The position numbers and the translations under genes were made by a program. Shown here in pieces: positions 36,734-46,897 of a stretch of DNA of 64,000 bases. Source of the stretch: Spirochaetota bacterium (GTDB taxonomy: Bacteria; Spirochaetota; UBA4802; JAFGDQ01); NCBI GenBank assembly GCA_034190085.1, contig JAXHTS010000071.1, positions 67,032 through 131,031 of the forward strand. Reading direction: 5' to 3'. The notes under the pieces were generated by a model, which was given only the letters and a program-made list of their open reading frames with translations, was not told where the DNA came from and did no database searches. Positions within the stretch are counted from its first letter, which is position 1. Every line of letters starts with the position of its first letter.

Positions 36734-37192
36734 CTATTTCTCTCCCTCGGCAAGCTTTTTCATCTCCTCTAGAATTTTATGTTTTACTATATATTTATCA
36801 CTTAGGGAGATAACCTGCCTTCCAATTCGCTTTTGTGGATTTATTGCTATTGGACCTTGTAGATTTGCTGTCATTTCAGAGGGATTAGATGGAATAGTAA
36901 CAATGGCAAACACAAGCAATTCTTCAACACTTTCAACATTCAATGCCTTCATGTCATTCTGTGATACTATTAGTTCATATTTTACAAGAAAATCGATTGG
37001 TCTTATTATAATAAAGGCCAGTTCTGGTATTGAATACGCCTGCATCCATTTGAATGGAGACTTCTCATCTGAGTCAAGGATTACGAATTTTTCAACAAAC
37101 TCAAATCCCAATATCCCGTCAGGGAAATCTATAATCTGTTTTTTCTCTACCTTTATCTGTCCAAAGGGTTTTGTATTAATCTGGATACTCAA
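36734..37192 (-). CDS. fliW: Flagellar assembly factor FliW
   Basis: About 152 residues. The start of the mature family pattern is visible ([27 protein letters not shown]), followed by [17 protein letters not shown] and the C-terminal [11 protein letters not shown] motif. FliW binds CsrA and flagellin and couples flagellin level to CsrA activity. I prefer the TTG at 37192, preceded by a GGGGAAAGAGAG stretch, because it gives the normal N terminus; an ATG at 37270 would add 26 residues unlike the family. Adjacency to csrA is the standard arrangement. No flagellar structural gene is in the window. Confidence 0.92.
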   Translation of the reverse strand: MSIQINTKPFGQIKVEKKQIIDFPDGILGFEFVEKFVILDSDEKSPFKWMQAYSIPELAFIIIRPIDFLVKYELIVSQNDMKALNVESVEELLVFAIVTIPSNPSEMTANLQGPIAINPQKRIGRQVISLSDKYIVKHKILEEMKKLAEGEK

Positions 37193-37695
37193 CTCTCTTT
37201 CCCCTATTTTATTCAAATAATGATTACAGTAAAATATTATATACCATTTCGGAACTTCCAGATAATTCACTTCTCAGATTATTAAAGGAGAAACCTCATC
37301 CCATTCCCTTCCACTTTTTTGTAAGTCTGCATTAGTAATTGAAGCAGCTTTATTAGCAAAAAAAAGATGATAGTAACACGCTTTTATATATCCACTAATG
37401 TGATGAGATGTGTATTATGAATGTCTTTCGGGAAATTTCTTAATCAGAGGTAACCTAATATTATCAAAAATAATTGTCAATGAGATTATAATATAAAAAT
37501 TGAATTGTAGCTTAATAAGTGCAGGAAATTCGATATTTTAGCTGTTAATGGCGAAAAAAACTAATGTTTTTTTAATAGCTCTCATAATATTCATCAATTT
37601 CGATATTGGAATATGTGTTAAAGTTTAAGGAGAATATTTTTTATAAATGAAAAATATTGCGATAATGATATGGAATAATTCAATCAATTATAATT
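37193..37695. other. AT-rich intergenic region upstream of fliW
   Basis: About 500 bp without a convincing gene. It contains one A/T hairpin, seven A plus C at 37554-37561 pairing with G plus seven T at 37566-37573 across TAAT. This could act as a weak terminator for the minus-strand HD-GYP response-regulator gene only if transcripts ran the other way, so its role is unclear. The fliW promoter should be here but was not identified. Confidence 0.35.
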
Positions 37696-38742
37696 CTAGT
37701 CAGGATATTTTTTCTTTATCAATATTATGTCATCCAATATTTCCATAAACACCTTCACAAGGTTTGGATCAAAGTGTGTACCGCTCCTTTTCTTAATTTC
37801 TGTAACTGCGTCCTCAACTGACCAAGCTTCCCTAAAAGGTCTATCAGAGGTCAGCGCATCAAACACATCACATAATGCGACAATGCGACCTTCTATAGGT
37901 ATCTCTTCTTTCTGCAATCCCCGAGGATAGCCAGAACCATCCCATTTTTCATGATGAGTTGCAGCGATTTGTTGAGCTATGCTTAAATGTTTAGAGTTAT
38001 AGACCGATAGCATCTCTTCGCCAATAGCTGTATGGGTTTTCATTATTTCCCATTCATCATCATCGAGCTTATCAGGTTTGAGTAGGATAGACTCAGGGAT
38101 TGCAATCTTTCCAACATCATGCATAACACTAACCTGACGCAGCAATTCACAATCCTCATCACTCATCCCATAAGCGCGAGCGAGAAGGTAGCTATAATTG
38201 CTAATGCGTATTATATGATTGCTGTTCTTATTATCCCAGTATTCCGCAGCGCGTCCAAAGCTGTGAAAAATATGAAATTGATTCTCATGATTTCCCTCTA
38301 TGGATTCCTTCGCATCTGTTCCAAAAATCTGATCCTGTTTTTGCAACTCATCTGTGGCATGTTTTAAGGCAAGATGCGTCTTAATTCTAGCCTTAACTTC
38401 AAATATATCAAAGGGTTTGTTGATGTAATCCACTGCGCCAATCTCAAAGGCCTTAGATTTATCACCAAATTCATCCATGCCAGTAATAAAAATTACTGGT
38501 ATGTCATTTGTCTCTTCATCTCCTTTCAACCTTTCACATACTTGATAACCATCAAGACCTGGCATCATGACATCCAATAGAATTAAATCTGGGTGGTTCT
38601 CCTTAACCTTTGCAAGAGCCATCAATCCGTCTATGGCTGAGTCTATTATATAATCATTTTTAAGAAGATGTGATAGAATATCTATGTTGCTCTTCATATC
38701 GTCAACAATTAATATCCTATCATTATTTGCATCTTCATTCAT
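37696..38742 (-). CDS. Response regulator with HD-GYP output domain (RpfG type)
   Basis: A 348-residue protein. The receiver domain (about 10-125) has the DD pair (VDDMKSN), the phospho-acceptor Asp in LILLDVMMPGLDG, a Thr in FITGMDE and the Lys in YINKPF. The HD-GYP domain (about 165-335) has VMHDVGKIAIP, KTHTAIGEEML, ATHHEKWDGSGYPRGL and ALCDVFDALTS. It should degrade cyclic di-GMP in a phosphorylation-dependent way. No histidine kinase gene is adjacent, so its partner is unknown. It could receive phosphate from the CheA encoded at 45116-46897, since that cluster has no CheY, but this is speculation. Confidence 0.88.
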   Translation of the reverse strand: MNEDANNDRILIVDDMKSNIDILSHLLKNDYIIDSAIDGLMALAKVKENHPDLILLDVMMPGLDGYQVCERLKGDEETNDIPVIFITGMDEFGDKSKAFEIGAVDYINKPFDIFEVKARIKTHLALKHATDELQKQDQIFGTDAKESIEGNHENQFHIFHSFGRAAEYWDNKNSNHIIRISNYSYLLARAYGMSDEDCELLRQVSVMHDVGKIAIPESILLKPDKLDDDEWEIMKTHTAIGEEMLSVYNSKHLSIAQQIAATHHEKWDGSGYPRGLQKEEIPIEGRIVALCDVFDALTSDRPFREAWSVEDAVTEIKKRSGTHFDPNLVKVFMEILDDIILIKKKYPD

Positions 38743-39151
38743 GCATGTCTCCAGTAATCATCTGAGTTAATCCTTTCGGTTTGTGTATAAAAAAGCCTAG
38801 CGTTAGTATTCATATAGCGCTGTATTATTGTTATGAGGACGAAGAATTGCTATAATTGATATAATCAAGCACAACGCTTGATTAGCAACCGAACAACGAT
38901 GGTGAAACTAATTCAAGAAGCTATTTATATAGCTTAAAATGAATTGTAACTCAGTTTCATGAAATAATCAATAAAAAATATTAATTACACATTACATCGA
39001 AAAGATTTTGCATGTGTATAAATAATTAATATTTAAAAATGAATATTGATTGATTTATGTTAGTTAAAGGAATATAATTAAAATAAAATAATGAATTATG
39101 CGCCATCGTCAAGGTCCTACATATAATTAACAAGATTATTAGGGAGATAAA
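38743..39151. other. Intergenic region with stem-loop upstream of porin genes
   Basis: About 410 bp without a gene. A perfect 9-bp hairpin, TAATCAAGC at 38862-38870 with GCTTGATTA at 38876-38884 around ACAAC, lies roughly 270 bp before the first porin. No T run follows it, so it may be an operator or RNA element rather than a terminator. The rest is AT-rich and must carry the porin promoter. Confidence 0.4.
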
Positions 39152-40606
39152 ATGAAAAAAATAGTATTACTGGCTGGGATTGTATCGCTTATTTCAGGCT
39201 GGTTGTCCAATGGAATATACCCCCAGGAAAGAGACGAGGAGACACCACAGAGTATTGAATTGATTGAGGAAGTGGAAAAAGAACAACGATTTAACATCTC
39301 TGGTTTCATGGATTTTCAATACGTGCAATATGATTTTAAATCGGAAGAGAGTCAAATGAAATATTTGTTTAAAGAAAATGGCGCCTTTGTTCTTAACAAC
39401 TTCAATCTATATTTCTCATTTAACGTTAGCGATGACCTGTTGGCGTTTAGCGAGATTAGATTCCTTTTTGCCCCAACTGGGAATGAGCAACTAACCCCTG
39501 TCGATGATGGCTATGTATACATTGGCGACGATAGCAATGCAGTAGACCATATAATTATTACCCCCTACAATAATTTGACTTCCGATAGTCAGGCAACAAG
39601 ATTCAAGTATGGCTCATTATTTATTGAAAGGGCATATTTTGAATGGAATAAGCTCTCCTTTGCTAACCTTAGGCTTGGTCGTTACCTGGTGCCATATGGC
39701 ATTTGGAGCCAGGATCATGGCGCCCCTGTAGTTACATCGGTGAGAGTTCCGCTAATGGTAAACACGCCATTAATTTCTTTTGGCATGCCGCAGCGACAAA
39801 CAGGGATTGAGCTTTTAGGAAAAGTTAACCTTCCTAGCACAAGTATATTCTTAGACTATGCTGCTTATATCGGCAATGGCATATCTGACTCAGACGCAAC
39901 TGCTGATGAAGCGGATAAAAATAAGGCTTATGGAGGATTCCTAAATTTCAAGCTCCCTTTAATTGCTAAAATGATTGATATTGAACTCGGCTGCTCTGGT
40001 TATCAGGGGGAGAGGACATTTATTTGTAAGAAGATAGCAGAGCCATTTATCCTCTCTTCAATAAATGATGGCACACAAAGCATTTCATATAATATCGATT
40101 ATTCTGATATAAAATTTTATTATAAACAATTGGATACAATAGCCTTAGCTCATGTAAAGGTATCCATTGGCTCATTGCCCTTTGATGGCACACTTATTAT
40201 TCAGTCAGAGTTTATGCGTCAATGGGTTGATGAAAAATCGGATGAATCTCGATTAGTAGATATTTGGGGACAACCGAGAAAAACTGATGATTCTTATTTT
40301 TTCGGTTCATATTTCCAAATTGAGTATCAGATCTTTGGAAAAATTACCCCCTACTTCAGATACGAGCGCTTAGAGTCGAATACTATAGATACTTCAATAG
40401 CCCTTACACTGAAACATGCAAACATGTATACTGTGGGTTTGAATGTAAAACCATACGATGAGGTTGTTATAAAGACGGAATGGTTGAGATTCGATGCGGC
40501 TTCTGCAAGTGGATGGATTAAGATAGAAATGGATGGTACAGTTACTCCATATGTAGCCAGTGAGGATGTGGATCAATATAGTGTTGCCGTATCATTTTCA
40601 TTTTAA
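39152..40606 (+). CDS. Outer-membrane porin-like protein, copy 1
   Basis: A 484-residue protein with a signal peptide (MKKIVLLAGIVSLISG) and a beta-barrel pattern of alternating polar and hydrophobic strands. It ends YSVAVSFSF, with the C-terminal Phe that targets barrels to the Bam machinery. Near residue 48 FNISGFMDFQYVQYDF opens the barrel. It resembles anion or short-chain-acid porins in length and style, but the substrate cannot be assigned. The next gene is a paralogue. The two may have arisen by tandem duplication. GGGAG lies ahead of the start. Confidence 0.75.
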   Translation: MKKIVLLAGIVSLISGWLSNGIYPQERDEETPQSIELIEEVEKEQRFNISGFMDFQYVQYDFKSEESQMKYLFKENGAFVLNNFNLYFSFNVSDDLLAFSEIRFLFAPTGNEQLTPVDDGYVYIGDDSNAVDHIIITPYNNLTSDSQATRFKYGSLFIERAYFEWNKLSFANLRLGRYLVPYGIWSQDHGAPVVTSVRVPLMVNTPLISFGMPQRQTGIELLGKVNLPSTSIFLDYAAYIGNGISDSDATADEADKNKAYGGFLNFKLPLIAKMIDIELGCSGYQGERTFICKKIAEPFILSSINDGTQSISYNIDYSDIKFYYKQLDTIALAHVKVSIGSLPFDGTLIIQSEFMRQWVDEKSDESRLVDIWGQPRKTDDSYFFGSYFQIEYQIFGKITPYFRYERLESNTIDTSIALTLKHANMYTVGLNVKPYDEVVIKTEWLRFDAASASGWIKIEMDGTVTPYVASEDVDQYSVAVSFSF

Positions 40607-40745
40607 CTCTCGGTCTATATTGTAAAATACAAGTAATAGGATATCTATGATTGAGCATTGAAAATTTCGAGATGAATAATTGATTAAGCATTTATCCGGA
40701 TCGCTGAAATTTTGATACTATATTGAAATATTTTAGGGGTATAGG

Positions 40746-42191
40746 ATGAAGGCAATAACAATATTCGGAAAGGTAGTTTTGAGTATAGCGGTATTCCTTC
40801 CATTAGGGCTTTTGGCCCAGGAGGATAAAACGATTAGTAAGACCAATCTATTAATAGATGAAGATGAAAGAATACAGCGTTTAAACATACAGGGTTTTAT
40901 GGATTTCCAATATATGCAGTATGAGTTTAAATCAGAGGACAGTCTGCTAAAAAATTTTTTTATGAAAAACGGGGCTTTCTGTCTAAATAATCTAAATTTA
41001 TATTTTTCATTTAACGTTGGTGATGATCTGTTGGCATTTAGTGAGATGAGATTTCTTTTTGCTCCATCTGGCATTGAACAATCTACTCCAGTAGATGATG
41101 GATATGTGTACATTGGGGAGGATAGCTCTGCTGTAGATTATATCATAATAACCCCATACAATAACCTTACCTCTGATAGTCAAGCTACTCGATTTAAGTA
41201 TGGCTCAATCTTCATAGAGAGGGCATATTTTGAATGGAATGCGATCCCATATTTAAATATCCGACTTGGGCGCTATCTTGTACCTTATGGCATTTGGAGC
41301 CAGGATCATGGAGCGCCGGTATTAACCTCTGTGAGACTTCCATTGCTGGTTCAAACCCCATCACAGAATGTTGGGATGCCACAATGGCAAACAGGGATAG
41401 AACTTCTGGGAAAGGTTAATGTCCCTGGCACAAGTATATTTGTAGATTATGCCGCATATGCTGGGAATGGCATATCTGACTCGGACGCAATTGATGATGA
41501 GGCAGATAAGAACAAGGCTTTTGGCGGATTCTTGAATTTTAAGCTTCCATTAATTGCCAAAATGATTGATATTGAATTTGGCTGCTCCGGTTACCAGGGG
41601 GATAGAACATACATCTATAAAAAGACTGCAATCCCTTATATATTATTTTCATTAAATGACGGCACTCAAAGCATCTCCTATGATATCGATTATTCAGGCT
41701 ATAGATTCTATAATAACCAGCTGGATACCATTGCCATGTCTCATATTAAAATTTCAGTTGGATCATTGCCTTTAGATGGCACTCTTGTATTGCAGTCAGA
41801 GTGTATTCAAAATTGGGTTGATGAAGATGATACCAGACTTGTAGACAGATGGGGCATGGAGAAGGACCCGGAAGACTATATCTATTATGGATATTACTTG
41901 CAGATGGAGTATCAAATATTAGGGAAAATTACGCCTTATTTTAGATATGAGTGGTACAAGACGGATTCAGAAATAATTTCGATAGTGTTATCTGTAAATC
42001 ATATCAGGATGTATACTATGGGATTGAATATTAAACCATACAGAGATGTAGTTATCAAGACTGAATGGGTTAGATTTGACATGCAATCGAGGGGTGGATG
42101 GTTCAGGTTGAACACAGACGGAACATATACACCCTTCGATGTGGATGATGATATAGATGAGTACTGCATAGCTGTATCATTTTCATTTTAG
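40746..42191 (+). CDS. Outer-membrane porin-like protein, copy 2
   Basis: A 481-residue paralogue of the preceding protein. Long blocks are shared almost unchanged, for example DDGYVYIG, IITPYNNLTSDSQATRFKYG and LGRYLVPYGIWSQDHGAPV. It has its own signal peptide (ITIFGKVVLSIAVFLPLGLLA) and the same terminal VSFSF. Divergence is concentrated in segments likely to be loops, which may alter selectivity. It lies 139 bp after copy 1 and 26 bp before the small binding-protein-like gene, so it is probably in one transcript with that gene and possibly with the chemosensory genes. Confidence 0.75.
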   Translation: MKAITIFGKVVLSIAVFLPLGLLAQEDKTISKTNLLIDEDERIQRLNIQGFMDFQYMQYEFKSEDSLLKNFFMKNGAFCLNNLNLYFSFNVGDDLLAFSEMRFLFAPSGIEQSTPVDDGYVYIGEDSSAVDYIIITPYNNLTSDSQATRFKYGSIFIERAYFEWNAIPYLNIRLGRYLVPYGIWSQDHGAPVLTSVRLPLLVQTPSQNVGMPQWQTGIELLGKVNVPGTSIFVDYAAYAGNGISDSDAIDDEADKNKAFGGFLNFKLPLIAKMIDIEFGCSGYQGDRTYIYKKTAIPYILFSLNDGTQSISYDIDYSGYRFYNNQLDTIAMSHIKISVGSLPLDGTLVLQSECIQNWVDEDDTRLVDRWGMEKDPEDYIYYGYYLQMEYQILGKITPYFRYEWYKTDSEIISIVLSVNHIRMYTMGLNIKPYRDVVIKTEWVRFDMQSRGGWFRLNTDGTYTPFDVDDDIDEYCIAVSFSF

Positions 42192-42217
42192 TATTATACT
42201 ATTGCAAGAGGTGTACA

Positions 42218-42646
42218 ATGAGAATACGGCTATTTCTGATAATGCTATTAGTAATAGTGTATATAGTTATATCGCTTTTTCCGGGAAATTCTGAAACAAA
42301 GGATAATGTAGTTGTTATTGTTCATAAGAGCAGACCCAAGCTTACTGATAATCAGATAAGATTGATATTCACTGGTTACATGACAACATGGCCAAATGGA
42401 GGCAAGATCAGGGTGATGATAAATAGAAACGATGCCATAAAAGAAAAATTTATTAATAATTATTTGAATATGTCAGTTGCTAAATTCAACAACCTTTGGA
42501 CAAAGAAGAAAATCCGCGATGGCGTTCCTCCTCCACGAGAGGGCTCCAGTGATGTAATTAGCACACTTGTATCATCCTCTCCAAAGTATATAGGATTTAT
42601 CTTAGAATCAGAGTTGATATCATCCGTTAAAGTTGTCGCTAGATAG
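42218..42646 (+). CDS. Small periplasmic phosphate-binding-like protein
   Basis: A 142-residue protein with an N-terminal hydrophobic signal or anchor (LFLIMLLVIVYIVISLF). A short PstS-like fold follows: LTDNQIRLIFTGYMTTWPNGGKIRVMINR, then NNLWTKKKIRDGVPPP and GFI. It corresponds to only about half of a normal phosphate-binding protein. Such short versions are known next to porins and sensory genes. It sits between the porins and the chemoreceptor, 25 bp before the latter, and may present a ligand to the receptor. The ligand is not known. Confidence 0.65.
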   Translation: MRIRLFLIMLLVIVYIVISLFPGNSETKDNVVVIVHKSRPKLTDNQIRLIFTGYMTTWPNGGKIRVMINRNDAIKEKFINNYLNMSVAKFNNLWTKKKIRDGVPPPREGSSDVISTLVSSSPKYIGFILESELISSVKVVAR

Positions 42647-42670
42647 TTGATTTCTTTTGGAGGTTGATTA

Positions 42671-44560
42671 ATGAATTATAAAATGAAATTATTCAACAGA
42701 TATAAAAATATGAGGATCGTTAGCAAGGTTTATAGCGCACATATAGTTGTAACGCTATTAGGTTTGATTATATGTATTTTCTTCATCATCGGAATGTCTA
42801 CCATCAGCCGTCTTACCGATAAAATGTATTACTATCCATATATTATTGCTAATAATGTCTATGGGGCACAGAAGGATATATTACAGATTAAAAATGAAAT
42901 GATGGATAATGTTCTTTTCAAAAAAGGCAGAGCTGATATTGAATTGGCTATATCAAGAATTGAGGACTATAAGGATAATGTTGATAATCATTTCAGGATT
43001 ATAGAAGAGAGAATGACAGATGAAAAGGGGAAGGAGCTTATTGCCAAAGCAAAAGATAATTTTAAAGACTGGAAGGCTATTATTGATGAAGTAACCCACT
43101 TGATAACAAATAGAAGCTCTAGTGAGGCTTTATTGATAATGAAAGGTTGGAGCCAAAAGCATGTAGGCAAGCTTATTGAATTGATGGACTTAATGAGTAA
43201 TCATACTGATGAATTAGCAATGAATTTCCATATTGATGCCAACACGGCTAGCTCTAAAGTAAAATCGATTTCTCTCATAAGTACCATTGTGCTAATAGTA
43301 ATAATTATCTTTATATCAATTTTTATTTCAAAAAACATAAAATTATCCGTTAGCTCAGCCATTGATACAATAAAGGATATAACCAAGAATGGCGATCTCT
43401 CTCAAGAGATAAAAATAATGAATAGAGATGAAATGGGAGAGATAATAATGCATCTTAATGAATTATTAAATTCCCTAAGGGATTTGCGAGATCAGGCTAA
43501 GTCAATATCTGATGGGAACCTAACAGATAGAATTCTGGATAATAAAATAATCGGAGATCTGGGCGAGGAGTTCAGTAAGATGGTATATAATTTGAAGCTG
43601 CTGGCGAATCAGGCAAAGGCTATTTCAGAGGGGGACCTTAAAAATGAGATTTTGGATAATAGAATAGATGGAGATCTGGGAGATGCATTCTTTTCCATGA
43701 AGGAGAATCTGAAAAGCATAGTTGGAAGTATAAACTATCTTATCAACATCACATCCTCAACAGTAAATGAAATATCTGCGATAAGTGAAGAGATGGCAGG
43801 CGCTGCAAATACACAAGTAGACATGATCTCAGATATTTCTTCTTCTTTTTCACAGTTGACTGGATCGATTAAGCATGTTGCCGATAATGCAGGTATTGTA
43901 TCCCTTAAAGCAGGCGAAAACACCCAAATTGCAGAAAGAGCTAAATCCCTTACTGAAAAGGCAATTGATATGGTGATTTCAACAAAGAAGATTTCAGATA
44001 AGATAAATGATACTTTTATGGAACTGCAGAGAAAGGCAGAAAATATAAGTGATATTATAAATATTATTTTAAATATAGCTGATAAGAGTGATCTCTTGGC
44101 GCTAAATGCCTCTATTGAGGCATCATCTGCTGGAGAGTCTGGAAGGAGATTTTCAGTTGTTGCAAGTGAAATGAGGAAGTTATCTGAAAGGATTTCCCTT
44201 TCTACAGGAGATATTGAAAAAATTTTAAAGGAGATTCAGGATAGCATTGGAGAATCCGCAGGTTTGATTAAGACTGAGGCAGATGATATTGAAAACACCG
44301 GCAATATCATCATGGAACTTGAGTCAGTATTTAAGGGTCTGTATAATGACTTCAGTGATACATCAAAGATGATGATCGAGGTCTCCACGGCTACAGAAGA
44401 ACAGCGGATTACTACTGAGTCCCTCAAGGGTTCTGTAGAGGAGATGAACATATCAATTCAAGAAACAACGAATGCTGCAGAGGGGACGGCTAGGGCCGCT
44501 GTGGAGTTAATGGATAATGCTAATACTCTTATCGAATATGTAAAAAGGTTTAAGCTTTGA
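42671..44560 (+). CDS. Methyl-accepting chemotaxis protein with repeated HAMP domains
   Basis: A 629-residue receptor. Transmembrane segments lie at about 24-42 and 199-220 and enclose a helical periplasmic domain of about 150 residues. Then come three HAMP-like units; the second and third are an obvious internal repeat (AKSISDGNLTDRILDN and AKAISEGDLKNEILDN). The cytoplasmic hairpin tip near residues 469-512 reads LLALNASIEASSAGESGRRFSVVASEMR. Receptors usually have AARAGE here; this one has ASSAGE. It is followed by CheW and CheA genes, so it is the input of this array. The neighbouring binding-protein-like gene suggests a periplasmic ligand. Confidence 0.88.
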   Translation: MNYKMKLFNRYKNMRIVSKVYSAHIVVTLLGLIICIFFIIGMSTISRLTDKMYYYPYIIANNVYGAQKDILQIKNEMMDNVLFKKGRADIELAISRIEDYKDNVDNHFRIIEERMTDEKGKELIAKAKDNFKDWKAIIDEVTHLITNRSSSEALLIMKGWSQKHVGKLIELMDLMSNHTDELAMNFHIDANTASSKVKSISLISTIVLIVIIIFISIFISKNIKLSVSSAIDTIKDITKNGDLSQEIKIMNRDEMGEIIMHLNELLNSLRDLRDQAKSISDGNLTDRILDNKIIGDLGEEFSKMVYNLKLLANQAKAISEGDLKNEILDNRIDGDLGDAFFSMKENLKSIVGSINYLINITSSTVNEISAISEEMAGAANTQVDMISDISSSFSQLTGSIKHVADNAGIVSLKAGENTQIAERAKSLTEKAIDMVISTKKISDKINDTFMELQRKAENISDIINIILNIADKSDLLALNASIEASSAGESGRRFSVVASEMRKLSERISLSTGDIEKILKEIQDSIGESAGLIKTEADDIENTGNIIMELESVFKGLYNDFSDTSKMMIEVSTATEEQRITTESLKGSVEEMNISIQETTNAAEGTARAAVELMDNANTLIEYVKRFKL

Positions 44561-44595
44561 ACCTCTATACATTATAAAATGGAGAGGACCGGCAT

Positions 44596-45129
44596 ATGTC
44601 AAGTTCAGATATAATTGAAAGTGATGATTATGTTTTAGAGATTGACTCTAATGTCATCGTAACCTCATCTGAAGAAGAGTTGGAAACAATAGATATTCTC
44701 ATATTCAAAGTAAATGATAGGGAACTCGGATTTCAGAATAATGGCATATATGAGATCCTTAAACCACAGAAGATAACACCTGTGCCCTTTACAGAGGATT
44801 TTGTTCTGGGATTGATGAATGTGCGGGGAGAAATAATCTCTTGTATTGACTGCGGTCTTTTCCTCTTTTCTGAATGGATTGAGATAGGGGAGAAATCAAG
44901 AATTATTCTTATCGGAAACGGGGAAATCACCACAGGTATTTTAGTAAGTTCTATAATCGGAATCGAACAGATACAGGTTGGGGCAATGGAAAAATTTTCG
45001 GAATCTGGAGGTGGACTCATTGTCGAATTTATTCAATGGATTATGGATACTGAAGAAAGGTCCTTGGTTGTGTTGGCTATTGATAAAATTATAAATTCAG
45101 AGAGATTGAGAAGCTATGAAAAGAGATGA
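44596..45129 (+). CDS. cheW: Chemotaxis coupling protein CheW
   Basis: A 177-residue CheW. After an acidic N-terminal tail of about 30 residues it reads IFKVNDRELGFQNNGIYEIL, then VPFTEDFVLGLMNVRGEIISCIDCGLFLF, the CheW core. It couples the receptor to CheA. The gene begins 35 bp after the receptor and overlaps the start of cheA by 14 bp. Confidence 0.88.
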   Translation: MSSSDIIESDDYVLEIDSNVIVTSSEEELETIDILIFKVNDRELGFQNNGIYEILKPQKITPVPFTEDFVLGLMNVRGEIISCIDCGLFLFSEWIEIGEKSRIILIGNGEITTGILVSSIIGIEQIQVGAMEKFSESGGGLIVEFIQWIMDTEERSLVVLAIDKIINSERLRSYEKR

Positions 45130-46897
45130 CCTGTCTCCTGAGATTATCAAAAACATTCTTGATGAATCAAGGGAGCTCATTACTGAACTTGATCTTTATA
45201 TAATTGATCTGGAGAAGAATCCAGATAAGAATGATCAGATTAACAAAATCTTCAGAGCCTTTCATAGCATTAAGGGTACAACCGGAAATATTGATGAATT
45301 TATACCCATATCAAAATTTGCACATCAGGTAGAGACACTCCTTTCCAAGTTGAGGGCAAAAGAGTTGAGGATGAATCATTATATTGGGACTATTTTATTA
45401 AGTGCACGGGATATGATTCAGGATTTATTAATAAGGGCTGGAGAAAATGAAAATATTGAGGATATTAATACGAATATAATCAGCAATGAAATACAACAGA
45501 TTATTGAGGGCAAGGCAATTGCAGAGGAGGAGAGCACACTTGAATCATCAACAATCGAAACGCTAACAAGCAAGAGAAATAGTATAAGGGTGGATATTGA
45601 TAGAATAGATAAACTCATCAATTGCGCTGGTGAAGTTTATATAAATGAAAGAATGCTTAAGCATCAAATATTGATCCTGAAAAATAAATTTTTAACTCTA
45701 AAGAATAATATTGCACTACTAAAAGCAGGACAAGGTGATCGAAATTATTCAGATGTATATGAACTGCAAAAGGTTTTTAGTGATCTGCTAATGAGTTTCG
45801 AAGATCTTTCAGAAAAATCTGATGAAGTTGATTTTGTATCAGATGAATTAAAATCAAATCTGCTCCAGATGAGGATGGTTCCCATTCAGCAATTATTCAA
45901 TAGAGCAATCAGAATTGCGCGTGATATATCAATAGCAGAAGGCAAGGAGGTAAATATACAATCATTTGGTGAAGAGACTGAGGTTGACAGAAAGGTAATA
46001 GAGGAGATGTATGATCCCCTTGTGCATATAATCAGAAATGCAATAGATCATGGTATTGAGCTAAGTGAAGAGAGGGAAGAGTATGGCAAGACTCATGTTG
46101 GAAATATTATATTAAAGGCATTTTATCATGAAGGATCTGTTGTAATTGAGGCTAGCGATGATGGTAGGGGTATTGACATTGAAGGGATTAAAAAAAAGGC
46201 TGTCTTTATGAAATTATATTCGGAAAATTCTATAGAAAAAATGACTGAGGAGGATGTATTGAATACAATTTTTCTTCCAGGCTTTTCAACAAAGGATATG
46301 ATTTCAGAAATATCTGGAAGGGGAGTTGGGATGGATGTCCTCATGGAAAATGTCAAAAAGCTAAAAGGCGATGTTAAGGTAACCTCTGAAAAAGGAGAGG
46401 GAACAACCTTCTCAATTACGCTTCCTCTTACACTGGTGATGTCAGAGGTTATTATAATTGAAGTTTCAAATGAAATATATACTATACCCATTGATAATAT
46501 CATTGAGATTGTCAAGTTGTCAGGCAATCTAATCAGAAATGTTGGAGAGCGCTATACACTTAGTTTTAATGGAAAGAGTATCCCTGTAATTGATTTAAAT
46601 AGTCTTTTCATAGGTGAGAGTTATTCACCCATCTTCAATGAAGATGATGTGCATTCATTTGTAGTTGTAAATTCATTGGGAAGAATTGCTGCATTGTATG
46701 TAGACAGAGTAATCTGTTTTGATAGTATTGTTGTAAAGGGAATGGGGTCTCATATATCAAGGCTCAGAAACTTCCAAGGCGCAACCATCCTTGAGGATGG
46801 GAATGTTTCACTTATTCTAAATATTGATGGAATACTTACAGAGATGGACGAATATTTTCTCAAGAATAACCATGAACCCTGTATAGGATTACACTGA
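45116..46897 (+). CDS. cheA: Chemotaxis histidine kinase CheA
   Basis: A 593-residue CheA. The HPt domain near the N terminus has IFRAFHSIKGTTGN with the phospho-accepting His near residue 53. The dimerisation helices follow (residues about 160-250), then the ATPase domain with the N box HIIRNAIDHGIE, DDGRGID, and GRGVGMDVL with EGEGTTFSITLPLTL. A CheW-like domain forms the C terminus. The region between HPt and dimer domain is short (about 60 residues) and appears to lack the P2 domain that docks CheY. No cheY, cheB or cheR is nearby, so the output partner is unknown. Confidence 0.9.
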   Translation: MKRDDLSPEIIKNILDESRELITELDLYIIDLEKNPDKNDQINKIFRAFHSIKGTTGNIDEFIPISKFAHQVETLLSKLRAKELRMNHYIGTILLSARDMIQDLLIRAGENENIEDINTNIISNEIQQIIEGKAIAEEESTLESSTIETLTSKRNSIRVDIDRIDKLINCAGEVYINERMLKHQILILKNKFLTLKNNIALLKAGQGDRNYSDVYELQKVFSDLLMSFEDLSEKSDEVDFVSDELKSNLLQMRMVPIQQLFNRAIRIARDISIAEGKEVNIQSFGEETEVDRKVIEEMYDPLVHIIRNAIDHGIELSEEREEYGKTHVGNIILKAFYHEGSVVIEASDDGRGIDIEGIKKKAVFMKLYSENSIEKMTEEDVLNTIFLPGFSTKDMISEISGRGVGMDVLMENVKKLKGDVKVTSEKGEGTTFSITLPLTLVMSEVIIIEVSNEIYTIPIDNIIEIVKLSGNLIRNVGERYTLSFNGKSIPVIDLNSLFIGESYSPIFNEDDVHSFVVVNSLGRIAALYVDRVICFDSIVVKGMGSHISRLRNFQGATILEDGNVSLILNIDGILTEMDEYFLKNNHEPCIGLH

